Positions 47,885-61,000 of a DNA stretch of 64,000 nucleotides are shown one piece after another. The stretch is taken from positions 58,427,487 through 58,491,486 of the forward strand of contig NC_087067.1 in assembly GCF_963678635.1 (NCBI RefSeq). Reading direction: 5' to 3'. Made by a program: the position numbers and the translations under genes. The notes beneath the pieces were generated by a model that had not been told where the DNA came from, did no database searches, and saw only the letters and a list, made by a program, of their open reading frames with translations. The stretch is from Symsagittifera roscoffensis. Lineage: Eukaryota > Xenacoelomorpha > Acoela > Convolutidae. Each line of letters starts with the position of its first letter. Position 1 is the stretch's first letter.

Positions 47885-48780
47885 AAAAATTGTAAAGCCT
47901 GATTGGCGGGAGAAAAAAGATCATTTCTCAACGAAAATTTATCGGATTTCAAAAAAATTGATATGGTTGAGATTCTCTTGAGCAGTTGCGTCATTCTAAC
48001 TTGAAAGAAGACATTGCGTAAAAAATTTCATCAAAACCTCGATACTCTGCAATAAAGTTTAGTAACGTGATTCACCATAAGTTTAGTTGAGATTAAAAGT
48101 TTTATATAAAATCGACCAGGACATGTAATTTTTAGCAGAGAAGTCAAATCTGACGCTAATTTTATTATTCAGTTCTGTTTTCAAGGCAAAAACAACATTT
48201 TCACTTTTCGTCCTAAAATGGTCACATTTTGACTACAAAAAAAAATTTAGGCTGTTAGTCAGGCAAAATGAAGCACTGCCGAATCCCGCTATAATTTTTT
48301 TGATTAGTCAGTCGCTAAGAACTTGCTTGTAGCTTTCCAATGATTCCTAATATAAGATTTTTGAAAAAAGGAGTTTTGAGAAAATTGGAGGTGAGCCATG
48401 GCAAAAAGTTGGGGTTGGTCACTTTTTTTTTTATTTCACATTAAATTTTCTCGGAATGAAGCCCTCGTAAAACCAGCAACTTAACATTTGATTGCTTATT
48501 CGCTAAGCCCATGCCTAGCGCTCTCCAGTGATGCATGATATCATTTTTTGAAAAAAGAGATTTTGAGAAAATTGGAGACGAGCCATGGCAAGAAGTTGGG
48601 GTTGGGCTTTTTTTTTAAATTCAGATTCACATTTCTCAGAAAGAAGCCCTGGTGAAACCAACAAAAAACATTTGATTGGTTATTCGCTAAGCCTTTGCTT
48701 TGAACTGTCCGGTGATGCCTAATGTCGGTTTTCTGAAACAAGAGATTTTGAGAAAATTGCAGGTGAGCCAAATCAAAATT
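47885..48780. repeat. R repeat followed by D repeats, copy c first unit
   Basis: R ends with GGTCACATTTTGAC at 48230. D units follow with AGTTGGGGTTGG at 48407 and 48594 and a decayed third copy to about 48780. The last D units are absent from copy b. Confidence 0.8.
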
Positions 48781-49377
48781 TTACGGCTCGGCAACTGGGA
48801 TTGGAAAAAAGCTATAATTAGTTCTCATATAAATGAAAATTTACACAGTTGCGAAGCAACCTCATTGTAAGAATTTTCCAACACTCTCGCAAATGATTTA
48901 TTTCAGAAACAAGAAAATTGACAAATTTGTAATTGAGCCAAATCAGTTTTTTGGGGTTATGCCTTTTGTTCTAGGTAACATTCAATTTTCTCTACATCCA
49001 CCCCTAATTCTGTTGATTTTGTATTTTTATAAGCCAGCTACTTTTAGAGTAGTTCACTTCCTGTTCATAGACAGTTTTCAAAATGTTGAAAAAAACTAAA
49101 ACGATTTTTGAGCTGAAACCTGTAAAAAAAATTTGCTGTGAGAAAAAAAACTGTTTTCGCTAAACACGGCAATATGAGAAAGGATAGGTTTTTCTTAATG
49201 TCTTGATCCAAATAAAATGATCGAAATCTTGCTTTCAAACGCAATTTCAACCAGACAAAAAAATAATTGAATCTATAGAATTTTTTTCCTATGCTGATAT
49301 GAAAAGAGAAAAATTGGTTTCAAAAGTTTTTTTATAAAAATTTTTGGTCATCTGAACAATTTTAAATTCAGTGATTG

Positions 49378-49830
49378 GTCATATCCAGGATCGCCAACGC
49401 GGAGATGGACAATATCGAGTCCCTGGAAAGCTTTTTTGCAGGTCACAATGGTTTTTCGAAACAACAATTTCACAAGTTCAACCTCAAATGTTTCTTGCTG
49501 AGCGGAAAATTTCAATGTGAAAGACGTTATGGAAAAGGTTTTATTTTGAAGTATTTGGCAAATTAAGCTAAATAAACAAGGGTTAGCTTTACTTCAATTC
49601 AGTCTACGGTCATATACAGGATCGCCAAGGTGGAGACGGACACTATCGGTTCCCTGGAAAGCTTTTTTGCTGGTCACTATGATTTTTCAAAACAACATTT
49701 TCACAAGTTCATTCTCAAATATTTCTTGCTGAGCTGAAAACTTCATTGTGAAAGACGTTATAAGAAAGTCTTTGTTTTGAAGTTTTTGGCAATTTAGGCT
49801 AAGTAAACAAATCACTATACTGATCAAATT
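49378..49830. repeat. Pair of 230-bp direct repeats, copy c
   Basis: GCGGAGATGGACA at 49399 and GTGGAGACGGACA at 49630 mark the two units, as in copies a and b. Confidence 0.8.
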
Positions 49831-50027
49831 TTAGCGAAAAAAAAATTTGATCAAAAAAGCTTTCTCATCAAAGTGCAAGTCTGATATAGAAACTGTTCAA
49901 TTTACATAATCACTCTTTTAATAGAACACTTTTCCAGCTGTGCTGGACTGTTCGAAAATTTGTACCGAGAAGGTTTTTTAGAAAATGGCCATCTGTGCAT
50001 ATATATGATTAGAATGCTGTCATCACA

Positions 50028-50506
50028 CATCAAAGTACAGTTGGATCAAGGCACTAAAATAATTATAAGTTAGCTCAGGTTGCCTCAATTCTTCAAAATA
50101 ACATTTGATTGCTCATCTGCTAAGCCCATGCTTAGCGCTCTCCAGTGATGCATAATATCAGTTATTTGAAAAAAGGATTTTTGAGAAAATTGGATGTGAG
50201 CCATGGCAAAAAGTTGGGGTTGGGCACTTTTTTTAAAATTCAGATTCAATTTTCTCGGGTTGAAGCCCCGGTAAAACCAGCAAAATAACATTTGATTGAT
50301 TATTCGCTAAGCCCATGTTTAGCGCTCTCCAGTGATGCATAATATCAGTTTTTTGAAAAAAGATATTTCGAGAAAATTGGAGGTGAGCCATGGCAAGAAG
50401 TTGGGGTTGGGCTTTTCTTTAATTCAGATTCTAACTTCTCGGAACGAAGCCCTGGTGAAGCTAACCTATAATTACTTTAGTGCCTAGATCCAACTGTATT
50501 TTGATG
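50028..50506. mobile_element. Terminal-inverted-repeat element, copy c
   Basis: Arms at 50028-50075 and 50459-50506 match those of copy a with a few changes. The interior holds two D repeats (AGTTGGGGTTGG at about 50212 and 50399). Total length is 479 bp, against 480 bp in copy a. Confidence 0.6.
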
Positions 50507-51278
50507 TGATGTATTAATGCCATTTTCAGACTGTTTGATCAGTGATTACAGATTGAAAGATTCCTGCTGTGCTGTATTCATAAAAAGAAAATTGGTTTTG
50601 ATATAATTTTTTTTTCTTTGAAAACGGCTGTATGAGGTTTCATAGAGCTCTTTGACTGTCTTGGCCAGTTATTTATATTCAAAACTTATGTTGATAGCAA
50701 ACAGAATTCTAAAATTAAAAAAAAATCTGCCTAGCCACGAAAAACCTTATGAAATTGAACGTCAGAAAAATCTGCATAATTTTGAAGAATCCAGGAATGT
50801 GAGCTATTATAGAGTAATTCTACTCAATCAAAATTGAATGTTCAAAATTATTTCATTAAAATTACTGTTGACGAAAAAATAACTTTTTCGAAAAAAGTTG
50901 GGGCAAAAAAATAAATATTTATAAAAAACATTTTCTGGAGAAAACTAATACTTGAAACTATCAGTTAGCCGTTTTCAGTGTTTTGGACCTCTAATTATTG
51001 TTTTGCTCCTTTTTTGAGGTTTTCTTTGCTGTTTTTTAGTTTTTGGGGCTCAGACGCATAAATCTGGTTTAGGTATTGTGTTGTGTGTAATTATTGGTTT
51101 TTCGGCCGGTTTTCAGATAAAAAAGGTCTAGGTTGGTTTTGAGAGGTTTGGGAGGGCTCAAGAGTGATTTCTGTGTTTTGGTTGGCGTCCATGTCATCAA
51201 TAACAGTTTTAAGCAGCTTTTGGGGTTTTTAATGGGTTTTCAAAAGTTTTTGGGCATTTTTTGGGATCTTGATACCTT

Positions 51279-51684
51279 GGTCACATTTTGACAAAATTCC
51301 CAACCCCAAACCCAGTCTTCAATCTGGTGGTCACATTTTGAAACCCCAAATGTCACTTTTTGACTACAGTGCTACCCTGGTCACATTTTGACGGTCACAT
51401 TTTGACTACAGTCGCCGTCCTACATATGGTCACATTTTGACACCCCTAGTCAAAATGTGACCGTGGGTAGGACCCTAACCCTAACCCTAACCCTAACCCT
51501 AGCCACGGTCACATTTTGACACTTTTTTTAGACATTTTTCGCATCGGCTCAGAAGAATTCCTGACGTCCTAGAGCTCTGAAACTTTATGATTTGGGGTTA
51601 GGAGCAAAAATAAACGTACCTTACTAAAAAAATCAAAAAGGTGGCTAAAAAAAAGTTGGGGTTGGGCTTTGGTCACATTTTGAC
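51279..51684. repeat. GGTCACATTTTGAC motif cluster, copy c
   Basis: Forward motifs are at 51279, 51379, 51393, 51428, 51507 and 51671. The inverted motif is at 51449, and a one-base variant is at 51329. Order and spacing match copy a. Confidence 0.8.
51473..51501 (-). repeat. Interstitial telomere repeat (CCCTAA)n, about 5 units
   Basis: There are 29 bases of uninterrupted CCCTAA repeat on the + strand, in the same motif context as 2090-2130 but two units shorter. Confidence 0.95.
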
Positions 51685-51829
51685 ACTTTTAGGGTTGGGC
51701 TTCAAATAAGTTTAAAACATGATTTTGGGGTAAATGGGGAGTGTTATGGAAAGCCCTGCTCACGTTCTTTCCAATGAACTAAAAGTCAATTGAAACATTA
51801 TTTTAAAATTTATAAGCCTAACTCTAAAC

Positions 51830-52450
51830 TTCGAGATTTTGACCCTGGTTGGCTGGAGGAAAAAAGGCATATCTTGATGAAAAAATGTCGGATTTCGAAA
51901 ATTAAGGTATGGCTGACCGTTTCTTGAGCAAGTGCGTTGATCTAAATTAAAAAAAAAGTTGGGGTTAGATTTCCAACCCAGAGTTAAAAATCTGAAATTA
52001 AGTGTAGTTACTATGACAACCCGATCAGGACAGGAGTCATTGAGGGTTAGACATATTGATAATAAAGTTATATAATAAAAACAACCAATAGGTCCTATTT
52101 TGAGCCAGGAACAAGTTCCTGGTGTTATTTTTAACATCCGACCTTGTTTTTGGGGCAAAAAAATGACATTTTCAATTTAAGTCCTAAAATGGTCACATTT
52201 TGACTATAAAAAAAATAAATATGCTGCTGAAAAGCCAGTATAAAGCCCAATTGATTCAAACTTTAGAAATTTTGATAAACCAGTCGCCAAGTCCTTCCTT
52301 AGGGCTTTCCAATGACCCCTCAAATGATTTTTTCGATTAAACACGTTTTGAGATATTTGACTGTGCCTATGCAAAAAGTTGGGGTTGGGCACTTTTTTGG
52401 CTCAGATTTAATTTTCTCAGGAATAAATTGCTCGATTTCACCAGTTTTTT
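51830..52450. repeat. R repeat followed by D repeat, copy c second unit
   Basis: This pair is the counterpart of 2480-3060. R ends with GGTCACATTTTGAC at 52191 and D has AGTTGGGGTTGGGCAC at about 52377. It is close to copy a and diverged from the R copies at 40.6, 43.4 and 47.9 kb. It carries a small extra GTTGGGGTTAG segment near 51958 not seen in copy a. Confidence 0.8.
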
Positions 52451-52484
52451 GCAAACAGGCTCCTATTGGGTTGCCATGACTATC

Positions 52485-52690
52485 CTAATAGTCTAAAATG
52501 TCATCAAAACTTTTTTTTGTTTCTTTCTTAGGCTTCAGTTTCGGCCTCGAAAAAGTGTCTCCAACAGTGTTATAATAAAAAGCGGAAAAGACGTTTTGGC
52601 GCTTTTTTGATGAATTTATTTGCCTTTCTGAACTCAAGTGGATACAAGCAGCATTTGTAGGATCTACCAATGCTTCTTTAGATTACGATA
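52485..52690 (-). pseudogene. Protein-like open frame relic, copy c
   Basis: This is the counterpart of 3107-3330 on the minus strand. The frame around FSAFYYNTVGDTFSRPKLKP is kept. An in-frame TAA lies a few codons upstream of the ALVDPTNAAC stretch, and one extra A near the end changes the tail to SFDDILDY. There is no ATG start. Coding is unlikely now; a former exon is possible. Confidence 0.25.
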
Positions 52691-52778
52691 AAGCAAAACT
52701 AAACCAAAAACGATGACTTTTTTTTTTTTTTTTTTTTTGAAAAAAAGTTTCAAAAAGTTAAACTTGTTAACTTTGTAG

Positions 52779-55700
52779 GTTCAGACCCCAGATTACTGGA
52801 AATAGGCGCAAAATAACGCACACATTGAGCACCTAAACTGAAGGTCAAAAAAAACAAAGGGTGTCAGAGGGCTGGCTCAAGAGGCACAGCCCTCTGACCT
52901 GTACTCATATGCCAGAAAATCTGACACATGGGTACAAAAAAAATCATCAAAAAATAGCAAAAAACAGTTTTCTTTGTTTAAAAAAATCAACCAGGACGTA
53001 GAAGGGAGCTGATTTTTTTTAATAAACAGTGTCTTGGAGGATTTTTTGATCTATCATTTAAGACTTAAAGAGAATTTTTATTTTAATTTTTTTTTTGAAA
53101 AAAAAGTTTCAAAAAATTACAAGTGTTAACTTTGTAGGTTCAGACCCCAGATTACTGGAAATAGGCGCAAAATGACGCACACATTGAGCAGTTAAACTGA
53201 AGGCCAAAAAAATAAAGGGTGTCAGAGGGCTGGCTCAAGAGGCACAGCCCTCTGACCTGTACCCATATGCCAGAAAATCTGACACATGGGTACAAAAAAA
53301 AATCATCAGAAAACAGCAAAAAACAGTTTTCTTTGCTTAAAAAGTTCAACCAGGACGTAGAAAAGAGCTGGTCTTATTAATAAACAGTGTCGTGGAGGTT
53401 ATTTTGATCTATCATTTAAGACTTAAAGAGAATAATTTTTTTTTTTTTGAAAAAAAGTTTCAAAAAATTACAAGTGTTAACTTTGTAGGTTCAGACCCCA
53501 GATTACTGGAAATAGGCGCAAAATGACGCACACATTGAGCACTTAAACTGAAGGTCAAAAAAATAAAGGGTGTCAGAGGGCTGGCTCAAGAGGCACATCC
53601 CTCTGACCTGTACCCATATGCCAGAAAATCTGACACATGGCTACAAAAAAAAATCATCAGAAAACAGCAAAAAACAGTTTTCTTTGCTTAAAAAATTCAA
53701 CCAGGACGTAGAAAAGAGCTGATCTTATTAATAAACAGTGTCGTGGAGGATGTTTTGGTCTATCATTTAAGACTTAAAGAGAATTATTCTTATTTTTTTT
53801 TTGAAAAAAAAGTTTCAAAAAATTACAAGTGTTAACTTTGTAGGTTCAGACCCCAGATTACTGGAAATAGGCGCAAAATGACGCACACATTGAGCACTTA
53901 AACTGAAGGTCAAAAAAATAAAGGGTGTCAGAGGGCTGGCTCAAGAGGCACATCCCTCTGACCTGTACCCATATGCCAGAAAATCTGACACATGGCTACA
54001 AAAAAAAATCATCAGAAAACAGCAAAAAACAGTTTTCTTTGCTTAAAAAATTCAACCAGGACGTAGAAAAGAGCTAATCTTATTAATAAACAGTGTCGTG
54101 GAGGATGTTTTGGTCTATCATTTAAGACTTAAAGAGAATTATTCTTATTTTTTTTTTGAAAAAAAAGTTTCAAAAAAAAAACAAGTGTTAACTTTGTAGG
54201 TTCAGACCCCAGATTACTGGAAAAAGGCGCAAAATGACGCACACATTGAGCACTTAAACTGAAGGTCAAAAAAAATAAAAGGTGTCAGAGGGCTGGCTCA
54301 AGAGGCACAGCCCTCTGACCTGTACCCATATGCCAGAAAATCTGACACATGGGTACAAAAAAAATCATCAAAAAATAGCAAAAAACAGTTTTCTTTGTTT
54401 AAAAAAATCAACCAGGACGTAGAAGGGAGCTGATTTTTTTTAATAAACAGTGTCTTGGAGGATTTTTTGATCTATCATTTAAGACTTAAAGAGAATTTTT
54501 ATTTTAATTTTTTTTTTTGAAAAAAAAGTTTCAAAAAATTACAAGTGTTAACTTTGTAGGTTCAGACCCCAGATTACTGGAAATAGGCGCAAAATAACGC
54601 ACACATTGAGCACCTAAACTGAAGGTCAAAAAAAACAAAGGGTGTCAGAGGGCTGGCTCAAGAGGCACAGCCCTCTGACCTGTACTCATATGCCAGAAAA
54701 TCTGACACATGGGTACAAAAAAAATCATCAAAAAATAGCAAAAAACAGTTTTCTTTGTTTAAAAAAATCAACCAGGACGTAGAAGGGAGCTGATTTTTTT
54801 TAATAAACAGTGTCTTGGAGGATTTTTTGATCTATCATTTAAGACTTAAAGAGAATTTTTATTTTAATTTTTTTTTTTTGAAAAAAAAGTTTCAAAAAAT
54901 TACAAGTGTTAACTTTGTAGGTTCAGACCCCAGATTACTGGAAATAGGCGCAAAATGACGCACACATTGAGCACTTAAACTGAAGGTCAAAAAAATAAAG
55001 GGTGTCAGAGGGCTGGCTCAAGAGGCACATCCCTCTGACCTGTACCCATATGCCAGAAAATCTGACACATGGCTACAAAAAAAAATCATCAGAAAACAGC
55101 AAAAAACAGTTTTCTTTGCTTAAAAAATTCAACCAGGACGTAGAAAAGAGCTGATCTTATTAATAAACAGTGTCGTGGAGGATGTTTTGGTCTATCATTT
55201 AAGACTTAAAGAGAATTATTCTTATTTTTTTTTTGAAAAAAAAGTTTCAAAAAATTACAAGTGTTAACTTTGTAGGTTCAGACCCCAGATTACTGGAAAT
55301 AGGCGCAAAATGACGCACACATTGAGCACTTAAACTGAAGGTCAAAAAAATAAAGGGTGTCAGAGGGCTGGCTCAAGAGGCACATCCCTCTGACCTGTAC
55401 CCATATGCCAGAAAATCTGACACATGGCTACAAAAAAAAATCATCAGAAAACAGCAAAAAACAGTTTTCTTTGCTTAAAAAATTCAACCAGGACGTAGAA
55501 AAGAGCTAATCTTATTAATAAACAGTGTCGTGGAGGATGTTTTGGTCTATCATTTAAGACTTAAAGAGAATTATTCTTATTTTTTTTTTGAAAAAAAAGT
55601 TTCAAAAAAAAAACAAGTGTTAACTTTGTAGGTTCAGACCCCAGATTACTGGAAAAAGGCGCAAAATGACGCACACATTGAGCACTTAAACTGAAGGTCA

Positions 55701-57050
55701 AAAAAAATAAAAGGTGTCAGAGGGCTGGCTCAAGAGGCACAGCCCTCTGACCTGTACCCATATGCCAGAAAATCTGACACATGGGTACAAAAAAAATCAT
55801 CAAAAAATAGCAAAAAACAGTTTTCTTTGTTTAAAAAAATCAACCAGGACGTAGAAGGGAGCTGATTTTTTTTAATAAACAGTGTCTTGGAGGATTTTTT
55901 GATCTATCATTTAAGACTTAAAGAGAATTTTTATTTTAATTTTTTTTTTTGAAAAAAAAGTTTCAAAAAATTACAAGTGTTAACTTTGTAGGTTCAGACC
56001 CCAGATTACTGGAAATAGGCGCAAAATAACGCACACATTGAGCACCTAAACTGAAGGTCAAAAAAAACAAAGGGTGTCAGAGGGCTGGCTCAAGAGGCAC
56101 AGCCCTCTGACCTGTACTCATATGCCAGAAAATCTGACACATGGGTACAAAAAAAATCATCAAAAAATAGCAAAAAACAGTTTTCTTTGTTTAAAAAAAT
56201 CAACCAGGACGTAGAAGGGAGCTGATTTTTTTTAATAAACAGTGTCTTGGAGGATTTTTTGATCTATCATTTAAGACTTAAAGAGAATTTTTATTTTAAT
56301 TTTTTTTTTTTGAAAAAAAAGTTTCAAAAAATTACAAGTGTTAACTTTGTAGGTTCAGACCCCAGATTACTGGAAATAGGCGCAAAATGACGCACACATT
56401 GAGCAGTTAAACTGAAGGCCAAAAAAATAAAGGGTGTCAGAGGGCTGGCTCAAGAGGCACAGCCCTCTGACCTGTACCCATATGCCAGAAAATCTGACAC
56501 ATGGGTACAAAAAAAAATCATCAGAAAACAGCAAAAAACAGTTTTCTTTGCTTAAAAAGTTCAACCAGGACGTAGAAAAGAGCTGGTCTTATTAATAAAC
56601 AGTGTCGTGGAGGTTATTTTGATCTATCATTTAAGACTTAAAGAGAATAATTTTTTTTTTTTTGAAAAAAAGTTTCAAAAAATTACAAGTGTTAACTTTG
56701 TAGGTTCAGACCCCAGATTACTGGAAATAGGCGCAAAATGACGCACACATTGAGCACTTAAACTGAAGGTCAAAAAAATAAAGGGTGTCAGAGGGCTGGC
56801 TCAAGAGGCACATCCCTCTGACCTGTACCCATATGCCAGAAAATCTGACACATGGCTACAAAAAAAAATCATCAGAAAACAGCAAAAAACAGTTTTCTTT
56901 GCTTAAAAAATTCAACCAGGACGTAGAAAAGAGCTGATCTTATTAATAAACAGTGTCGTGGAGGATGTTTTGATCTATCATTTAAGACTTAAAGAGAATT
57001 ATTCTTATTTTTTTTTTGAAAAAAAAGTTTCAAAAAAAATACAAGTGTTA
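52779..57050. repeat. Satellite A higher-order region, monomer types A B C C D A C C D A B C D
   Basis: Four types can be told apart: A has AAATAACGC and TGTACTCATATG; B has GAGCAGTTAAACTGAAGGCC; C has CACATCCCTCTG and ACATGGCTAC; D has CTGGAAAAAGGCGC and AAAAGGTGTCAG. Type A recurs at about 52781, 54556 and 55988 (the last two 1432 bp apart), and type B at 53135 and 56350 (3215 bp apart). This shows nested block duplications. Confidence 0.85.
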
Positions 57051-58089
57051 ACTTTGTAGGTTCAGACCCCAGATTACTGGAAAAAGGCGCAAAATGACGC
57101 ACACATTGAGCACTTAAACTGAAGGTCAAAAAAAATAAAAGGTGTCAGAGGGCTGGCTCAAGAGGCACAGCCCTCTGACCTGTACCCATATGCCAGAAAA
57201 TCTGACACATGGGTACAAAAAAAATCATCAAAAAACAGCAAAAAACAGTTTTCTTTGTTTAAAAATTCAACCAGGTTGTAGGAAAGAGCTGATCTTTTGA
57301 ATAAACAGTGTCTTGGAAGATATTTTGATGTATCATTTAAGACTTAAAGAGATTTTTTTTTTTGAAAAAAAGTTTCAAAAATTTACAAGTGTTAACTTTG
57401 TAGGTTCAGACCCCAGGTTACTGGAAATAGGCGTAAAATGACGCACACATCAAGCACTTAAACTGAAGATCAAAAAAAAGTAAGGGTGTCAGAGGGCTGG
57501 CTCAAGAGGCACAGCCCTCTGATCTGTACCCATAAGCCAGAAAATCTGACACATGGTTACAAAGAAATCATCAAAAAACAGCAAAAAACAGTTTTAATTG
57601 TTTAAAAATTCAACCAGGTTGTAGGAAAGAGCTGATCTTTTTAATAAACAGTGTCTTGGAGGATATTTTGATGTATCATTTAAGACTTAAAGAGAATTTT
57701 TTTTTTGAAAAAAAGTTTCAAAAAATTACAAGTGTTAACTTTGTAGGTTCAGACCCCAGGTTACTGGAAATAGGCGTAAAATGACGCACACATTAAGCAC
57801 TTAAACTGAAGATGAAAAAAAAAGAAAGGGTGTCAGAGGGCTGGCTCAAGAGGCACAGCCCTCTGACCTGTACCCATATGCCAGAAAATCTGACACATGG
57901 TTACAAAGAAATCATCAAAAAACAGCAAAAAACAGTTTTAATTGTTTAAAAAATTCGACTAGGACATAGAAAAGAGCTGATCTTATTAATAAACAGTGTC
58001 TTGGAGGATATTTTGATCTATCATTTAAGACTTAAAGCGAACTTTTTTTTTGAAAAAAAAAGTTTCAAAAAATTACAAGTGTTAACTTT

Positions 58090-61000
58090 GTATGTTCAGA
58101 CCCAGATTACTGGAAATAGGCGTAAAATGACGCACACATTGAGCACTTAAACTGAAGGTCAAAAAAAAATAAAGGGTGTCAGAGGGCTGGCTCAAGAGGC
58201 ACAGCCCTCTGACCTGTACCCATATGCCAGAAAATCTGACACATGGGTACAAAAAAAATTATCAAAAAACAGCAAAAAACAGTTTTCTTTGTTTAAAAAT
58301 TCAACCAGGACGTAGTAAAGAGCTGATCTTATTAATAAACAGTGTCCTGGAGGATATTTTGATCTATCATTTAAGACTTAAAGCGAACTTTTTTTTTTTT
58401 TGAAAAAAAAAGTTTCAAAAAATTACAAGTGTTAACTTTGTATGTTCAGACCCAGATTACTGGAAATAGGCGTAAAATGACGCACACATTGAGCACTTAA
58501 ACTGAAGGTCAAAAAAAAATAAAGGGTGTCAGAGGGCTGGCTCAAGAGGCACAGCCCTCTGACCTGTACCCATATGCCAGAAAATCTGACACATGGGTAC
58601 AAAAAAAATCATCAAAAAACAGCGAAAAACAGTTTTCTTTGTTTAAAAATTCAACCAGGACGTAGTAAAGAGCTGATCTTTTTAATAAACAGTGTCTTGG
58701 AGGATATTTTGATCTATCATTTAAGACTTAAAGAGAACTTTTTTTTTTGAAAAAAAAAAGTTTCAAAAAATTACAAGTGTTAACTTTGTAGGTTCAGACC
58801 CCAGGTTACTGGAAATAGGCGCAAAATGACGCACACATTAAGCACTTAAACTGAAGATCAAAAAAAACAAAGGGTGTCAGAGGGCTGGCTCAAGAGGCAC
58901 AACCCTCTGACCTGTACCCATATGCCAGCAAATCTGACACATGGGTACAAAAAAAATCATCAAAAAACAGCAAAAAACAGTTTTCTTTGTTTAAAAAATT
59001 CAACCAGGACGTAGAAAAGAGCTGATCTTTTTAATAAACATTGTCTTGGAGGATATTTTGATCTATCATTTAAGACTTAAAGAGAAATTTTTTTTTTGAA
59101 AAAAAAGTTTCAAAAAAGTACAAGTGTTAACTTTGTAGGTTCAGACCCCAGGTTACTGGAAATAGGCGCAAAATGACGCACACATTAAGCACTTAAACTG
59201 AAGATCAAAAAAAATAAAGGGTGTCAGAGGGCTGGCTCAAGAGGCACAGCCCTCTGACCTGTACCCATATGCCAGAAAATCTGACACATGGGTACAATAA
59301 AAATTATCAAAAAACAGCAAAAAACAGTTTTCTTTGTTTAAAAAATTCAACCAGGACGTAGAAAAGAGCTGATATTTTTAATAAACAGTGTCTTGGAGGA
59401 TATTTTGATCTATCATTTAAGACTTAAAGAGAACTTTTTTTTTTTGAAAAAAAAGTTTCAAAAAATTACAAGTGTTAACTTTGTAGGTTCAGACCCCAGG
59501 TTACTGGAAATAGGCGCAAAATGACGCACACATTAAGCACTTAAACTGAAGATAAAAAAAAAACAAAGGGTGTCAGAGGGCTGGCTCAAGAGGCACAGCC
59601 CTCTGACCTGTACCCATATGCCAGCAAATCTGACACATGGGTACAATAAAAATTATCAAAAAACAGCAAAAAACAGTTTTCTTTGTTTAAAAAATTCAAC
59701 CAGGACGTAGAAAAGAGCTGATATTTTTAATAAACAGTGTCTTGGAGGATATTTTGATCTATCATTTAAGACTTAAAGCGAACTTTTTTTTTTTTGAAAA
59801 AAAAAGTTTCAAAAAATTACAAGTGTTAACTTTGTATGTTCAGACCCAGATTACTGGAAATAGGCGTAAAATGACGCACACATTGAGCACTTAAACTGAA
59901 GGTCAAAAAAAAATAAAGGGTGTCAGAGGGCTGGCTCAACAGGCACAGCCCTCTGACCTGTACCCATATGCCAGAAAATCTGACACATGGGTACAAAAAA
60001 AATCATCAAAAAACAGCGAAAAACAGTTTTCTTTGTTTAAAAATTCAACCAGGACGTAGTAAAGAGCTGATCTTTTTAATAAACAGTGTCTTGGAGGATA
60101 TTTTGATCTATCATTTAAGACTTAAAGAGAACTTTTTTTTTTGAAAAAAAAAAGTTTCAAAAAATTACAAGTGTTAACTTTGTAGGTTCAGACCCCAGGT
60201 TACTGGAAATAGGCGCAAAATGACGCACACATTAAGCACTTAAACTGAAGATCAAAAAAAAACAAAGGGTGTCAGAGGGCTGGCTCAAGAGGCACAGCCC
60301 TCTGACCTGTACCCATATGCCAGCAAATCTGACACATGGGTACAAAAAAAAATCATCAAAAAACAGCAAAAAACAGTTTTCTTTGTTTAAAAAATTCAAC
60401 CAGGACGTAGAAAAGAGCTGATCTTTTTAATAAACAGTGTCTTGGAGGATATTTTGATCTATCATTTAAGACTTAAAGAGAAATTTTTTTTTTGAAAAAA
60501 AAGTTTCAAAAAATTACAAGTGTTAACTTTGTAGGTTCAGACCCCAGGTTACTGGAAATAGGCGCAAAATGACGCACACATTAAGCACTTAAACTGAAGA
60601 TCAAAAAAAATAAAGGGTGTCAGAGGGCTGGCTCAAGAGGCACAGCCCTCTGACCTGTACCCATATGCCAGAAAATCTGACACATGGGTACAATAAAATG
60701 TATCAAAAAACAGCAAAAAACAGTTTTCTTTGTTTAAAAAATTCAACCAGGACGTAGAAAAGAGCTGATATTTTTAATAAACAGTGTCTTGGAGGATAAT
60801 TTGATCTATCATTTAAGACTTAAAGAGAACTTTTTTTTTGAAAAAAAAGTTTCGAAAAATTACAAGTGTTAACTTTGTATGTTCAGACCCAGATTACTGG
60901 AAATAGGCGTAAAATGACGCACACATTGAGCACTTAAACTGAAGGTCAAAAAAAAATAAAGGGTGTCAGAGGGCTGGCTCAAGAGGCACAGCCCTCTGAC

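Larger units (their letters stand above)
46738..52732. repeat. Complex repeat block, copy c (complete)
   Basis: This is the longest copy. It contains P segment 1 (46738-47885), R (47885-48260), D copies (48300-48780), P segment 2 (48850 onward), the 230-bp pair, the inverted-repeat element, the G/T strip, the telomere-repeat cluster, a second R (51830-52215), D (52265-52450) and the protein-like relic. Satellite A array 2 follows. P1 and P2 are diverged relatives: AATTGAGCCAAAT, CTACATCCACC, a GAGCTGAAA(T/C)CTGTAAAA stretch and GAAAAGAGAAAAATTGGTTT occur in both in the same order. Confidence 0.85.
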
